This document shows, piece after piece, positions 27,265 through 37,592 of a stretch of 64,000 nt of DNA. The DNA is from Arthrobacter endolithicus (GTDB taxonomy: Bacteria; Actinomycetota; Actinomycetes; Actinomycetales; Micrococcaceae): assembly GCF_026627425.1 (NCBI RefSeq), contig NZ_JAPNLH010000002.1, positions 186,001 to 250,000 on the forward strand, given 5' to 3'. Below the pieces are notes generated by a model. It saw only the letters and a list, made by a program, of their open reading frames with translations, did no database searches and was not told the origin of the DNA. A program made the position numbers and the translations under genes. Every line of letters starts with the position of its first letter. Within the stretch, counting starts at the first letter, position 1.

Positions 27265-27437
27265 GCTTCGCATTGTCATCGGGGCCACGGTGATCCTTCA
27301 GGCGTCGCACCGCTGGTAGGACGCCTGCGCTTGAGGAAAGCCGGGCACCATCTTGGCTACCGATTTCCCTCTGGTCGGGCCTTACAGTGAGCTTGCTCCG
27401 GGACACACGAGCCGCGGCCGCCATGGCGGTGATCCGC

Positions 27438-27466
27438 GGCCTGGTGGTGAAATGACCCACCAGGCC
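27438..27466. terminator. 10-bp inverted repeat beyond the end of mgtA
   Basis: GGCCTGGTGG and CCACCAGGCC form a perfect ten-base stem around a nine-base loop, 30 bases beyond the mgtA stop. No T-run follows. A terminator for mgtA is likely; it could also stop readthrough from the gene on the other strand. Confidence 0.5.
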
Positions 27467-27495
27467 AGTTTCAGTGCTGGGGGCGCCTCCGGGTA

Positions 27496-30204
27496 TCACG
27501 TCCCACGGTGCCCGCGAACGTGTCGGCTCGGAGCGCTGAAGCGCGCTGCGCGCCGGTGGATGTGGTGCTCGGCTGTACGAGGGGCCGGGGCCTTGTCCGG
27601 TTCCACGGTCCGGGCGAAGAATTGCTTCTTGGCGATTTCCACCAGCACCAGGTACAGCACCGTCATGGCCAACAGGGCCAGGAAGAACGGCACCGGGAGC
27701 GGATCAAAGCCAAGGAATCCTCCCAGCGGCGGGAGCGGGAGATAGATCCCCACGGCCACCACCGCGATGGTGGCCAGGAGCAGGCCCGCGGAGGGTCTGC
27801 TGCGGAAGAACGGCACCCTGCGCGTGCGGATGGCGAAGATGATCAGGCTCTGGGTGGCGATCGACTCGATGAACCAGCCGGCCCGGAATTCGCCCGGGGC
27901 GGCGTGGAAAACGAACAGCATCAGAGCGAAAGTGGCGAAATCGAAGAGCGAGCTGATGGGCCCGAAGGTGAGCATGAACCGGCGTATAAAGGCAATGTTC
28001 CAGTGCGATGGCGCGCGGAGCTGCTCCGGATCCACCCTGTCTCCCGGAATGGCCAGCTGGCCGGTGTCATAGAGCAGATTGTTCAGCAGGATCTGGCCCG
28101 GGAGCATCGGCAGGAAGCTGAGCACCACGGACGCTGCCGCGGCGCTGAACATGTTGCCGAAATTACTCGATGTGCCCATCAGGACGTACTTAATGGTGTT
28201 CGAGAAGATCCGCCGCCCCTCCCTGATGCCTTCGGCTAGCACGCCGAGGTCCTTGTCCATCAGCACGATGTCGGCTGCGTCCTTGGCCACGTCCGCACCG
28301 CCGTCCACCGAGATGCCCACGTCAGCTCGATGCAGCGCCAGGGCGTCGTTAACGCCGTCGCCCAGGAACCCGACGGATCTGCCCGTGGTGCGCAGCATCC
28401 CCACCAGGCGGCCCTTCTGCTCCGGGGAAACACGGGCAAAAATTCCGGTGACGCCCACTGCGGCACGGAGTTCGTCGTCATCCATGGCATCAATTTGCGC
28501 CCCGGTCAGGGTCCTCCCGTAGTCCAGGCCAAGGTCCGTGCAGACCTTTTCGGCCACCCGGGCGTTGTCTCCGGTGGCAACCTTGACGGTTACCCCGAGT
28601 TTTGCCAGTTGCAGGAGCGAATCCTTGACGCTGGTTTTTGGATTGTCCAAAAAACACAGGAAACCCGCGAGTGCCAGGCCGGCCCGGTCAGCACCTTTAA
28701 GGCTTCCCAGTTCCGGAGCCGGGCAACGGGCGACGGCGACCACCCGGGCACCGGCGTCGAACTGGGCGTCCAGCGCCGCGCGCGCAGCCGCCGGTACCTC
28801 GGCACAGTGTTGCAGGACGTCCTCGGGTGCCCCCTTGACGATCATCTGCCGGTTCCCGCCGTCGTCGTCCATCAGGACGGTGGTCATACGGCTCCGGTGG
28901 TCGAAGGGGACCAGGTCCAGCCGGTGGTAATTTGTGGGGTCCCAGGACTGGGCCGCGGGCGATTCCCACAACGCCGCGTCCAGGGAGTTCGCCCCAGCAG
29001 CACCGCTGCGCCCGTGCCCAATGTCGGATTCGGTGGCGAGCAGCCCCAGCACATTCACCGCACTGGCCGTGAGCGTTCTGTCGGTTGGAATCGCTGCCAG
29101 GAAACTGATCCGCCCATCGGTGAGGGTACCGGTTTTGTCCGTGACGAGCACGTCCATGTCGCCCAGATCCTCGATGCAGACCAGACGCTTGACCAGGACT
29201 TTCCGTTTGGCCAGTGCCCGGCTTCCGGCAGCAAGGCAGGTGCTGACGACGGCGGGCAGCAGCTGCGGCGTGATTCCCACCGCGATAGCCAGCGAAAAGA
29301 GGAGGGATTCGATCAGGGGCCGGCGAAGCAGCAGGTTCGCGATCAGAATCAGGGTAGTCAGGACCGTGGCTACCTGCAGGAGCAGGTAGGAAAACTTTTT
29401 CAGACCCCGCTGGAATTCCGTCTGCGGCTGATGCTCCCCCAGCCCGAGGGCGATCCGGCCGAATTCGGTGCGGCCGCCCGTAGCTGCCACCACCGCGCTG
29501 CAGGTCCCTGACTGCACGATCGTGCCCATGAAAATGCACGAGCTAAGGTCCGCCAACGCTGACATTCCGGTAACGGGCGCCGGGTCCTTGGCTGCCGGCA
29601 GGGATTCGCCCGTCAAAATGCTCTCATCGCAGAGGAGGTCTGTCGCGGTGAGGAGCCGCATATCCGCGGGGATGACCGCACCCAGCGTAAGCCGGACAAC
29701 ATCGCCGGGCACGAGTTCCACGACGTCCACGGTTTTCTCCGCTCCATCGCGGACAACGACGGCCCGGTGCCGGACGGAGGAATGGAGCGCCTCGGCCGCT
29801 AGTTCGGCCCGGTATTCGTTGCTGAAGCCGAGGCCGACGCTGACCATCAGGATTACGCCGATAACGATGGAGTTGGTCGCATCGCCGAGAAAAACCGAGA
29901 TTCCGGCGGTGATGATCAGCAACAGCAGAATCGGACTGGCAAGTTGGCGCACCAGTACTTTCCACGGGCTTGCTTTGTGGGTCCGCAGGGCATTCGGACC
30001 GTACTGAAGCAGGCGCCGCCGGGCCTCGTCGGCACTGAGTCCGCCGGAACTCGTTTGCAGGGAATGCAGGACCTCGTCGCTGCCGGCGCGGGCCAGTTCC
30101 TTCAGTGCCGGGGGCTCAGCGGCGTCCGGACGGGTGATCGTACCGACGGGGTGTTGCGGATCCAAACTGAATATCCAATGTTTGCTGGTGGTCCCCCGGA
30201 GCAC
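27496..30204 (-). CDS. mgtA: Magnesium-translocating P-type ATPase (MgtA type)
   Basis: A 902-aa P3B-type ATPase importing Mg2+. Motifs are ILTGESLPA, AVGITPQLLPAVV in the ion-binding helix, VTDKTGTLTDGRI with phosphorylated Asp356, FLGDGVNDALAL, and the MgtA hallmarks GTSSNFGNMFSAAAASV and LLNNLLYDTGQLAIPGD. The C-terminal 35 residues are His/Arg-rich. The ABC1 kinase gene ends about 130 bp upstream. A DosR-like box lies 45-58 bp upstream of the start, which would tie cation transport to the hypoxia regulator; mycobacterial DosR also controls a P-type ATPase (CtpF). Confidence 0.9.
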   Translation of the reverse strand: MLRGTTSKHWIFSLDPQHPVGTITRPDAAEPPALKELARAGSDEVLHSLQTSSGGLSADEARRRLLQYGPNALRTHKASPWKVLVRQLASPILLLLIITAGISVFLGDATNSIVIGVILMVSVGLGFSNEYRAELAAEALHSSVRHRAVVVRDGAEKTVDVVELVPGDVVRLTLGAVIPADMRLLTATDLLCDESILTGESLPAAKDPAPVTGMSALADLSSCIFMGTIVQSGTCSAVVAATGGRTEFGRIALGLGEHQPQTEFQRGLKKFSYLLLQVATVLTTLILIANLLLRRPLIESLLFSLAIAVGITPQLLPAVVSTCLAAGSRALAKRKVLVKRLVCIEDLGDMDVLVTDKTGTLTDGRISFLAAIPTDRTLTASAVNVLGLLATESDIGHGRSGAAGANSLDAALWESPAAQSWDPTNYHRLDLVPFDHRSRMTTVLMDDDGGNRQMIVKGAPEDVLQHCAEVPAAARAALDAQFDAGARVVAVARCPAPELGSLKGADRAGLALAGFLCFLDNPKTSVKDSLLQLAKLGVTVKVATGDNARVAEKVCTDLGLDYGRTLTGAQIDAMDDDELRAAVGVTGIFARVSPEQKGRLVGMLRTTGRSVGFLGDGVNDALALHRADVGISVDGGADVAKDAADIVLMDKDLGVLAEGIREGRRIFSNTIKYVLMGTSSNFGNMFSAAAASVVLSFLPMLPGQILLNNLLYDTGQLAIPGDRVDPEQLRAPSHWNIAFIRRFMLTFGPISSLFDFATFALMLFVFHAAPGEFRAGWFIESIATQSLIIFAIRTRRVPFFRSRPSAGLLLATIAVVAVGIYLPLPPLGGFLGFDPLPVPFFLALLAMTVLYLVLVEIAKKQFFARTVEPDKAPAPRTAEHHIHRRAARFSAPSRHVRGHRGT

Positions 30205-30248
30205 CGCTCCGCCAGCCTTAGTGTAGGCCCCGGACCGGCGTGCGACTA

Positions 30249-30262
30249 CGGCCGAAAGTCCC
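30249..30262 (-). promoter_or_regulatory. Candidate DosR-type box upstream of mgtA
   Basis: On the minus strand the site reads GGGACTTTCGGCCG. Its left half is identical to the DosR core and 11 of 14 positions agree overall. It is 45 bp from the mgtA start, in the short gap after the ABC1 kinase gene. Confidence 0.5.
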
Positions 30263-30333
30263 CTAAATGTTGTCGCGCAGAGCTGTCGGTTTCATCTCCG
30301 GTGCTACGCCGAGGACCGCGGCCGGTCCTGGCT

Positions 30334-31986
30334 TCAGCGTGGCCGGTGTTTGCGCAGGGCCGTCCAGCCAAGGTAGGCACCCAAGCTCCCGACGGCTCCG
30401 AGTCCGGAACCAAGCAGCGGCCGTTGCCATTGCCGCCAGCGGGAGGTGTCAGCGGTGGTGAGGTCACCGATCCCCCGAATGAAGGCTGCGGTCAACATGC
30501 CGACGACGAGCCGGTTGCCGATCCGCTCAATCCGTCCTACCAGCGGCTCGAGTTCAGCGGCCCGAAGATGGACTTCGACGCCGTCGCGGTCCACGACGGC
30601 AAGGAGGCGGCGCAGCTGCCCGGGAAGGTCCAGGCCCAGTTCGACGGCGTCGCTCCCGGCCTTACTGAGCTTGCGGGCGAAGGCAGCCATAGATATCCGC
30701 TCAACAGCCAACTTTTGTACGTAGGGACCGAGCACCTCTCCGAGCTGAAAGGCCGGGTCCAGCAGCACCCCGAGTCCCTCCGTCATGAGCACCATTTTCA
30801 GCAGCATCGCCATCTCCCGCGGCAGCTGAAGATGATGACGGCGCAAAATGGCCAACGTTTCCGTAATGAGCCGGACAACCGGGACCTCAGCCAGCGGCTT
30901 GCCTTTATAGAGGTCGATCAGTGACACCACATCGCGGTGCAGCCGGACAGATTCGTCAGCCCGGCGCGATGTGGCCAGCTCCAGCAGGGCTGCCGTGACC
31001 CGCTCGGGGTCGTGCCGGACCAACGCCAGCAGCAGTAGTCCCAGCTGGGCGCGCATTTTCTCATCCACCTGGCCGACCATGCCGAAGTCGATCAGGCCGA
31101 TTCGTCCGCCGTCTTCGATAAACAAGTTTCCCGGGTGCGGATCGGCGTGGAAGAAGCCGTCCTCGAAAATCATTTTTGCCGCGGCGCCGGCCGCCCGTTT
31201 GGCCAGGTCCCGCCGGTCTATGCCGGCGGCGTCGAGGGCCGCAAGATCGCTGACCTTGATTCCTCGGATCCGCTCCATGGTCAGAACCCGGGAGGTAGTA
31301 AAGTCCCAGAAAATCTTCGGGATATGGATGCCGTCGTCGCCGGCGAAGTTGTCGGTAAAACGCTCGGCGCTCCGGCCTTCCTGCAGATAGTCCAATTCGG
31401 CACGCAGTGTCTGCGCAAATTCCGCAGTGATGCCCACGAGGTCGTAGTCATCGGCGACGGCCCAACGGCGGCTGGCCTGGGCTGCAAGGTTCTGCAGAAT
31501 TTCCAGATCCTCTTCGATCTGGCGGACCACACCGGGACGGCGGATCTTCACGACCAGCTCTGTTCCGTCCATAGAGGTGGCCGCATGGGCCTGGCCGATG
31601 GAGGCGCAGGCCAGCGGCTCGGGGTCAAAGACCGCAAACAGCTCAGTCGGAAGGGCGCCAAGTTCCTGGACTATCAGTTCTTCGACGGTCCCTGCGGGCA
31701 AAGCAGGAGCGTCGTCCTGAAGCTTTGCCAGTTCAATTCTGAACTCAGGAGGCAACAGGTCCGAACGGGTGGAGAGGACCTGGCCGAGCTTGATGAACGT
31801 GGGCCCGAGCTCCTCCAGAGCCAGGCGCAGGTGTTCGGCATTGCTCAGCGGTGCATCCACCCGGTCCCCACCGCCGCGCGGGAAGGTAACAAGCCTTTCG
31901 AGTCCGGTGGCACCGAGCAGCCAGGCCAGTCCGTGCCTGGAAAGGGTCTGAGCTACCTGGTGGTAGCGCTCAAGATGGTTGGCCAA
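30334..31986 (-). CDS. ABC1/UbiB-family atypical kinase
   Basis: A 550-aa member of the AarF/ABC1/UbiB family. It shows the N-terminal LGPTFIKLGQVLSTRSDLLP motif (KxGQ type), an alanine-rich ATP loop (ACASIGQAHAA), VVKIRRPGV, the catalytic region FHADPHPGNLF and the metal motif IDFGMVG. A C-terminal hydrophobic segment would anchor it to the membrane. The family supports isoprenoid quinone synthesis or distribution; since actinobacteria use menaquinone for nitrate respiration, its position divergent from narGHJI is suggestive. The shared intergenic region holds a DosR-like site. Confidence 0.88.
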   Translation of the reverse strand: MANHLERYHQVAQTLSRHGLAWLLGATGLERLVTFPRGGGDRVDAPLSNAEHLRLALEELGPTFIKLGQVLSTRSDLLPPEFRIELAKLQDDAPALPAGTVEELIVQELGALPTELFAVFDPEPLACASIGQAHAATSMDGTELVVKIRRPGVVRQIEEDLEILQNLAAQASRRWAVADDYDLVGITAEFAQTLRAELDYLQEGRSAERFTDNFAGDDGIHIPKIFWDFTTSRVLTMERIRGIKVSDLAALDAAGIDRRDLAKRAAGAAAKMIFEDGFFHADPHPGNLFIEDGGRIGLIDFGMVGQVDEKMRAQLGLLLLALVRHDPERVTAALLELATSRRADESVRLHRDVVSLIDLYKGKPLAEVPVVRLITETLAILRRHHLQLPREMAMLLKMVLMTEGLGVLLDPAFQLGEVLGPYVQKLAVERISMAAFARKLSKAGSDAVELGLDLPGQLRRLLAVVDRDGVEVHLRAAELEPLVGRIERIGNRLVVGMLTAAFIRGIGDLTTADTSRWRQWQRPLLGSGLGAVGSLGAYLGWTALRKHRPR

Positions 31987-32090
31987 TCCGGTCCTTCCGA
32001 CGTGACGTAGCGAACCAGGGCAATAACAGTTACCCCAGCGTAGCCGACGCGGCTCAGGCAGCGCGGGCGTGTCCTGTCTAAGCCACGGCC

Positions 32091-32104
32091 GGGACCGAAG
32101 GCCG
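32091..32104 (+). promoter_or_regulatory. Candidate DosR-type box between the ABC1 kinase and narG
   Basis: GGGACCGAAGGCCG shares the exact GGGAC left arm and matches the DosR core at 10 of 14 positions. It is 69 bp upstream of narG and 105 bp upstream of the divergent kinase gene. Confidence 0.35.
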
Positions 32105-32172
32105 GTAATTAGCGCAGGCTTTTGTGAACAATTCGTTAGACTCTAGCGCCGGATATTTCCGGCTCCTATGGT

Positions 32173-35100
32173 GTGAGCATGGTTACTGAACGGATCACCC
32201 CGGGCCTTGACGGACCCATTTCGGACGCAATGCTCAAGCTCGGCCGCTTCTTCACTAAATGGGACGAGACGGACGACTCGCGGGCGGTGTTCCGCGAGGG
32301 CGGCCGCAAGGGGGATGTGTTCTACCGGGACAGATGGAGCCATGACAAGGTGGTGCGCTCCACGCACGGGGTGAACTGCACCGGGTCCTGCTCCTGGAAG
32401 GTCTACGTCAAGGACGGGATCATCACCTGGGAGTCGCAGCAGACGGATTACCCCTCCGTCGGGGCGGACAGCCCGGAGTATGAGCCGCGCGGCTGCCCGC
32501 GCGGCGCTGCCTTCTCCTGGTACACCTACTCGCCCACGCGTGTCAGGTTTCCCTATGCCCGCGGCGTCCTAGTGGAGATGTACCGCGAGTCCAAGGGGCG
32601 GCTGAAGGATCCGGTGTTGGCGTGGGCGGACGTCGTCACCGACCCCGAACGACGGCGGCGCTACCAGCAGGCGCGCGGCAAGGGCGGGCTGGTCCGAGTG
32701 TCCTGGCAGGAGGCCATCGAGATGGCAGCCGCCGCGCATACCCACACCATCAAGACCTACGGGCCCGATCACTGCTCCGGCTTCTCCCCCATTCCGGCGA
32801 TGTCCATGGTCTCCCACGCCGTCGGCAACCGCTTTATTCAGCTGATCGGTGGAGTGATGACCTCCTTCTACGACTGGTACGCTGACCTGCCGGTGGCCAG
32901 TCCGCAGGTGTTCGGGGACCAGACGGATGTGCCGGAATCCGGCGACTGGTGGGATTCCACCTATCTGATGATGTGGGGTTCCAATGTCCCGGTGACCCGG
33001 ACGCCGGACGCGCACTGGATGACGGAGGTGCGCTACCGCGGAACCAAAGTGGTCGCGATCAGTCCGGACTATGCGGACAACACCAAGTTCGCGGACGAGT
33101 GGCTGCCGGCGCAGGCGGGAACCGACGCCGCGCTGGCCATGGCCATGGGCCATGTGATGCTCAGGGAATTCTTCGTCGACCGCGAGGTGCCGTACTTCTC
33201 CGGCTACGTCCGGCAGTACACGGACCTGCCGTTTTTGGTGCGGCTGGAAGAGCACGACGGCGGCGGCCTGGTTCCGTCCAAGTTCCTCACCGCCGCTGAC
33301 CTGCCGGCTGAAGCGGGGGCCGAAGATCCGGCGTTCCGGACGGTGCTCTTTGACAAGCTGACCGGCCGCGCGGTGGTACCCAACGGCTCAATGGGGTTCC
33401 GTTACAACGAATCGGGGAAGGGCAAATGGAATCTGGACCTGGAGGGTGTGGAGCCGGCGCTGTCGCTGCTGGAGGTCTCGTCCGAGAGTGCCGAAATCCT
33501 GCTGCCCTGTTTCGAAGACCCGGCCGGCGCCGGCAGCGTGCTGCGCCGCGGCGTTCCGGTGCTGCGGGTGGACGGGCATCTGGTCACCACCGTGTTCGAT
33601 TTGATGCTGGCGCAATACGGCGTCGGCAGGCCGGGGCTGCCTGGTGACTGGGCCGCCGACTACGACGACGCCGGCACCCCGTACACCCCGGCCTGGCAGG
33701 AGGAGATCACCTCTGTCCCCGCGCAGGCGTGTATCAGGGTGGCACGCGAATTTGCCCGCAATGCCGAGCAGTCCAAGGGCCGCTCGATGATCATTATGGG
33801 CGCCGGCATCTGCCAGTGGTTCCACGGCGACGCGACTTACCGGGCGGTGCTGTCCCTGGTGATGCTTACCGGCTGCATGGGACGCAACGGCGGCGGCTGG
33901 GCGCACTACGTGGGGCAGGAAAAAACCCGGCCCACCACCGGATGGATCTCTATTGCCAATGCCCTGGACTGGGCCCGGCCGCCGCGGACCATGATCGGCA
34001 CCGGCTACTGGTACATGCACACCGACCAGTGGCGCCAGGACGGCTACTCCGCGGACGCGCTGAAATCCCCGCTCTCCACCGGAAGCCTGGACGGCATGCA
34101 CACCGCTGACACCATGGCCCAGTCCGCCAGGCTGGGGTGGATGCCGTTCTACCCGCAGTTTGACCGCAACCCGCTGGATATTGCGGACGAGGCCGAGGCC
34201 GCCGTCGCCGCCGGAACCGCGCAGGACACGCCGTCCTATATTGCCGATGCCCTCAAGAACCGGACATTGACGCCGGCCATCGAGGACGTGGACGCGCCGG
34301 AGAACTGGCCGCGGACCCTGGTGCTCTGGCGGTCGAACCTCTTCGGTTCCTCGGCCAAGGGCAATGAATACTTTCTGCGGAACCTGCTCGGAACACACAA
34401 CAACGTGATGGGCAAGGACCATGCCGAGGGACTCAAACCCCGGGACGTCAGGTGGCATGAGCAGGCGCCGGAGGGCAAGCTTGACCTGCTGGTCTCCGCC
34501 GATTTCCGGATGACCTCCACCACGCTGCTGTCCGACATCGTTTTCCCGGCCGCCACCTGGTACGAGAAACACGATCTCTCCTCCACGGACATGCACCCCT
34601 TTGTGCACGCCTTCACCCCCGCCATCGACCCGCCCTGGGAAACCAAGACAGACTTCGAGACCTTCCATCTGCTGGCCGAAGAGCTCTCCCGGCAGGCCCA
34701 GACTCATCTGGGAGTCCGCCGCGACCTGGTCAGCGTCCCCCTTCAGCATGACACCGCCGGCCAGGTGGCCCAGCCCGGCGGCATCGTCCGGGACTGGCGC
34801 GAACCGGGTATCCCGGCGGTGCCGGGACAAAACATGCCCGTCTTTTCCGTGGTGGAGCGGGACTATACGGCCATCGCCCAGAAGCTCGCCGCCGTCGGCC
34901 CGCTGGCGGACACGCTCGGCTTCACCGTCAAGAACGTCACCTACAAACTCGACGGCGCGCTGAAACGGCTCAGCCACGCCAACGGTGTGATGCTCGGCGG
35001 CGCGGCAGACGGGCGGCCCGCGATCGATACCGATGCCAAGATGGCCGAGGCGATCCTGGCATTTTCCGGCACCACCAACGGCCAGCTGGCAGTACAGGGG

Positions 35101-35892
35101 TTCAAGGACCTGGAAATCCGGACCGGCCGGAAACTGGCGGACCTTGCCGAAGGATCCGAGGAAAAATTCATCACCTTCGCCCAGACCCAGGCCGGTCCCG
35201 TCCCGGTGATTACCTCCCCGGAGTGGTCCGGCTCCGAATCCGGCGGTCGCCGGTACTCCCCGTTCACCATCAATGTGGAGCGGCTCAAACCCTGGCATAC
35301 GCTCACCGGGAGGATGCACTTCTTCCTGGACCACGACTGGATCCGTGATGTCGGGGAGGCGCTGCCCATCTACCGGCCGCCGCTGGACATGCAGCGCTTG
35401 TTTGGTGAGCCGAAGCTGGGGCCGAACGGCACCAAGGAGGTGGTGGTGCGCTACCTGACCCCGCATTCGAAGTGGTCCATCCACTCCGAATACCAGGACA
35501 ATCTGCTGATGCTCTCGCTCTCCCGCGGCGGACCGACTGTCTGGATGAGCCCGGCGGATGCGGCGTCCATCGAGGCCAAGGACAACGACTGGGTTGAATG
35601 CGTGAACATCAACGGCGTCTACGTGGCGCGGGCCGTGGTCAGTCACCGGATGCCGGAGGGGGTGGTGTATGTCTACCACGCCCAGGAGCGCACCATCGAT
35701 GTGCCTAAGTCGGAGGCGACCGGACGGCGCGGCGGCATCCACAACTCGCTGACGCGGCTGCTGGTAAAACCGTCGCACCTGATCGGCGGCTATGCCCAGC
35801 TGACGTACGCGTTCAACTACCTTGGCCCCACCGGAAACCAGCGGGACAACGTTTCCACCATCCGCCGTCGTTCCCAGGAGGTGCAGTACTGA
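32173..35892 (+). CDS. narG: Respiratory nitrate reductase alpha subunit
   Basis: A 1239-aa molybdenum enzyme reducing nitrate to nitrite in the membrane-bound NarGHI complex. The FS0 cluster ligand pattern HGVNCTGSCSWKVYVKDG (His plus Cys) lies near residue 60. The region around YADLPVASPQVFGDQTDVP includes the Asp expected to bind the Mo-bis-MGD cofactor. Later conserved stretches (GRMHFFLDHDWI, YLTPHSKWSIHS) follow the mycobacterial enzyme closely. A GTG at 32173 and an ATG six bases later are both possible starts; neither has a strong Shine-Dalgarno. It is the first gene of narGHJI and overlaps narH by one base. Confidence 0.96.
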   Translation: MSMVTERITPGLDGPISDAMLKLGRFFTKWDETDDSRAVFREGGRKGDVFYRDRWSHDKVVRSTHGVNCTGSCSWKVYVKDGIITWESQQTDYPSVGADSPEYEPRGCPRGAAFSWYTYSPTRVRFPYARGVLVEMYRESKGRLKDPVLAWADVVTDPERRRRYQQARGKGGLVRVSWQEAIEMAAAAHTHTIKTYGPDHCSGFSPIPAMSMVSHAVGNRFIQLIGGVMTSFYDWYADLPVASPQVFGDQTDVPESGDWWDSTYLMMWGSNVPVTRTPDAHWMTEVRYRGTKVVAISPDYADNTKFADEWLPAQAGTDAALAMAMGHVMLREFFVDREVPYFSGYVRQYTDLPFLVRLEEHDGGGLVPSKFLTAADLPAEAGAEDPAFRTVLFDKLTGRAVVPNGSMGFRYNESGKGKWNLDLEGVEPALSLLEVSSESAEILLPCFEDPAGAGSVLRRGVPVLRVDGHLVTTVFDLMLAQYGVGRPGLPGDWAADYDDAGTPYTPAWQEEITSVPAQACIRVAREFARNAEQSKGRSMIIMGAGICQWFHGDATYRAVLSLVMLTGCMGRNGGGWAHYVGQEKTRPTTGWISIANALDWARPPRTMIGTGYWYMHTDQWRQDGYSADALKSPLSTGSLDGMHTADTMAQSARLGWMPFYPQFDRNPLDIADEAEAAVAAGTAQDTPSYIADALKNRTLTPAIEDVDAPENWPRTLVLWRSNLFGSSAKGNEYFLRNLLGTHNNVMGKDHAEGLKPRDVRWHEQAPEGKLDLLVSADFRMTSTTLLSDIVFPAATWYEKHDLSSTDMHPFVHAFTPAIDPPWETKTDFETFHLLAEELSRQAQTHLGVRRDLVSVPLQHDTAGQVAQPGGIVRDWREPGIPAVPGQNMPVFSVVERDYTAIAQKLAAVGPLADTLGFTVKNVTYKLDGALKRLSHANGVMLGGAADGRPAIDTDAKMAEAILAFSGTTNGQLAVQGFKDLEIRTGRKLADLAEGSEEKFITFAQTQAGPVPVITSPEWSGSESGGRRYSPFTINVERLKPWHTLTGRMHFFLDHDWIRDVGEALPIYRPPLDMQRLFGEPKLGPNGTKEVVVRYLTPHSKWSIHSEYQDNLLMLSLSRGGPTVWMSPADAASIEAKDNDWVECVNINGVYVARAVVSHRMPEGVVYVYHAQERTIDVPKSEATGRRGGIHNSLTRLLVKPSHLIGGYAQLTYAFNYLGPTGNQRDNVSTIRRRSQEVQY

Positions 35893-37592
35893 TGCGTGTA
35901 ATGGCTCAAATGGGCATGGTCATGAATCTTGACAAGTGCATCGGCTGCCACACTTGTTCGGTCACCTGCAAACAGGCCTGGACCAACCGGGCCGGCACCG
36001 AATACGTCTGGTTCAACAATGTGGAGACCCGGCCCGGACAGGGGTATCCGCGCCGGTACGAGGATCAGGAAAAGTGGCAGGGCGGCTGGTCGCTGAACAA
36101 GCGCGGGAAACTGGTCCTGAAGGCGGGCGGGCGGGTCAGCAAGATGTTCGGGCTCTTCGCCAGCCCGGTCCAGCCCGAGCTCAAGGACTATTACGAGCCC
36201 TGGACCTACGATTACAAGACCCTTATCGATGCACCCCTGGGCGATGATTTTCCGGTGGCCCGGCCCAAATCCCTGATCACCGGCAAGGATACGAAGATCA
36301 CCTGGTCCGCCAACTGGGACGATGACCTTGGCGGCTCCCCCGAAATGGGCCATCTGGATCCGGTCATCGAAAAGCTCCGCCGCGAATCCGAGGACACAAT
36401 CAAGCTCGAATTCGAGAAGACCTTCATGTTCTACCTGCCGCGGATCTGCGAACACTGCCTGAACCCGTCCTGCATGGCGTCCTGCCCCTCCGGAGCCATC
36501 TACAAGCGGGTGGAAGACGGCATCGTGCTGGTGGACCAGGACAAGTGCCGCGGCTGGCGGCAGTGCATCACCGGCTGCCCCTACAAGAAAATGTATTTCA
36601 ACCACAAGACCGGCAAGGCCGAGAAGTGCACTTTCTGCTACCCCCGGATCGAGGTGGGGCTGCCGACGGTGTGCTCGGAAACCTGCGTGGGCCGGCTGCG
36701 CTACCTGGGGCTCTTCCTGTACGACGCCGACGCGGTCACCGCGGCGGCGTCGGTGACCGATCCGCAGGAACTTTACGACGCGCAGATGGACGTGCTGCTG
36801 GACCCGCACGACCCCGCCGTGATAGCCGCGGCCCGGGCACAGGGCATCCAGGACGACTGGATTGACGCTGCGCAGCGCTCGCCTGTCTATGCACTGGCCA
36901 AGGTCTACAAGGTGGCCCTGCCGCTGCACCCCGAATACCGCACGATGCCGATGGTCTGGTACGTCCCGCCGCTTTCGCCCGTCGTCGACCTACTCAAGGA
37001 ACAGGGCCACGACGCGGAGGACTACGGAAATTTGTTCGGAGCCATCGATGCGCTGCGGATCCCGGTCGAGTACCTGGCGGAACTGTTCACCGCCGGGGAC
37101 GCTGAACGGGTCACCGCCGTGCTTAAAAAGCTCGCGGCCATGCGCTCCTATATGCGCGGCATCAGCATGGGCAACGATCCCGACGATTCCATCCCCGCTG
37201 CGGTGGGCATGTCGGGACAGGACATGTACGAAATGTACCGGCTGATGGCGATCGCCAAATACGAGGAACGCTACGTCATCCCGCAGGCGCACATGGAACA
37301 GGCCCACGATCTGGAAGAAATGGGCTGCTCGTTGGATTTCGACGGCGGCCCCGGCATGCAGGATTCTCCGTTCGGGGAGGCCAGCGGCAAACCCACTCCG
37401 GTGGCAGTGGAGACGTTCAATGCCCTGCGCGACCGGCAGACCTCGGACACGGTTGCCGGTGAACAGTCCCTTCGCGGGCGGGTCAACCTGCTCAACTGGG
37501 ACGGCAACGGGACACCCCGCGGGCTGTTTCCGGACAAGCGGGATGCGCCGCGGATGAGCGCGGACTCCCCGGCCCACCGGGAGGAGCCGTGA
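35892..37592 (+). CDS. narH: Respiratory nitrate reductase beta subunit
   Basis: A 566-aa iron-sulfur subunit carrying electrons from NarI to NarG. The first ferredoxin motif CIGCHTCSVTC is at residues 16-26; further clusters are formed by CEHCLNPSCMASCPSG, CRGWRQCITGCPY and CTFCYPR. The tryptophan in CRGWRQC replaces a cysteine and marks the [3Fe-4S] centre, as in other NarH proteins. The C-terminus is extended and divergent. Start and stop overlap both neighbours, showing a tight operon. Confidence 0.96.
   Translation: MRVMAQMGMVMNLDKCIGCHTCSVTCKQAWTNRAGTEYVWFNNVETRPGQGYPRRYEDQEKWQGGWSLNKRGKLVLKAGGRVSKMFGLFASPVQPELKDYYEPWTYDYKTLIDAPLGDDFPVARPKSLITGKDTKITWSANWDDDLGGSPEMGHLDPVIEKLRRESEDTIKLEFEKTFMFYLPRICEHCLNPSCMASCPSGAIYKRVEDGIVLVDQDKCRGWRQCITGCPYKKMYFNHKTGKAEKCTFCYPRIEVGLPTVCSETCVGRLRYLGLFLYDADAVTAAASVTDPQELYDAQMDVLLDPHDPAVIAAARAQGIQDDWIDAAQRSPVYALAKVYKVALPLHPEYRTMPMVWYVPPLSPVVDLLKEQGHDAEDYGNLFGAIDALRIPVEYLAELFTAGDAERVTAVLKKLAAMRSYMRGISMGNDPDDSIPAAVGMSGQDMYEMYRLMAIAKYEERYVIPQAHMEQAHDLEEMGCSLDFDGGPGMQDSPFGEASGKPTPVAVETFNALRDRQTSDTVAGEQSLRGRVNLLNWDGNGTPRGLFPDKRDAPRMSADSPAHREEP

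Noticed and set aside
33388-35778. 796-codon open frame antisense to narG
   Set aside because: High-GC shadow. NarG on the plus strand has full-length family similarity and operon overlaps; the antisense reading has no domain.
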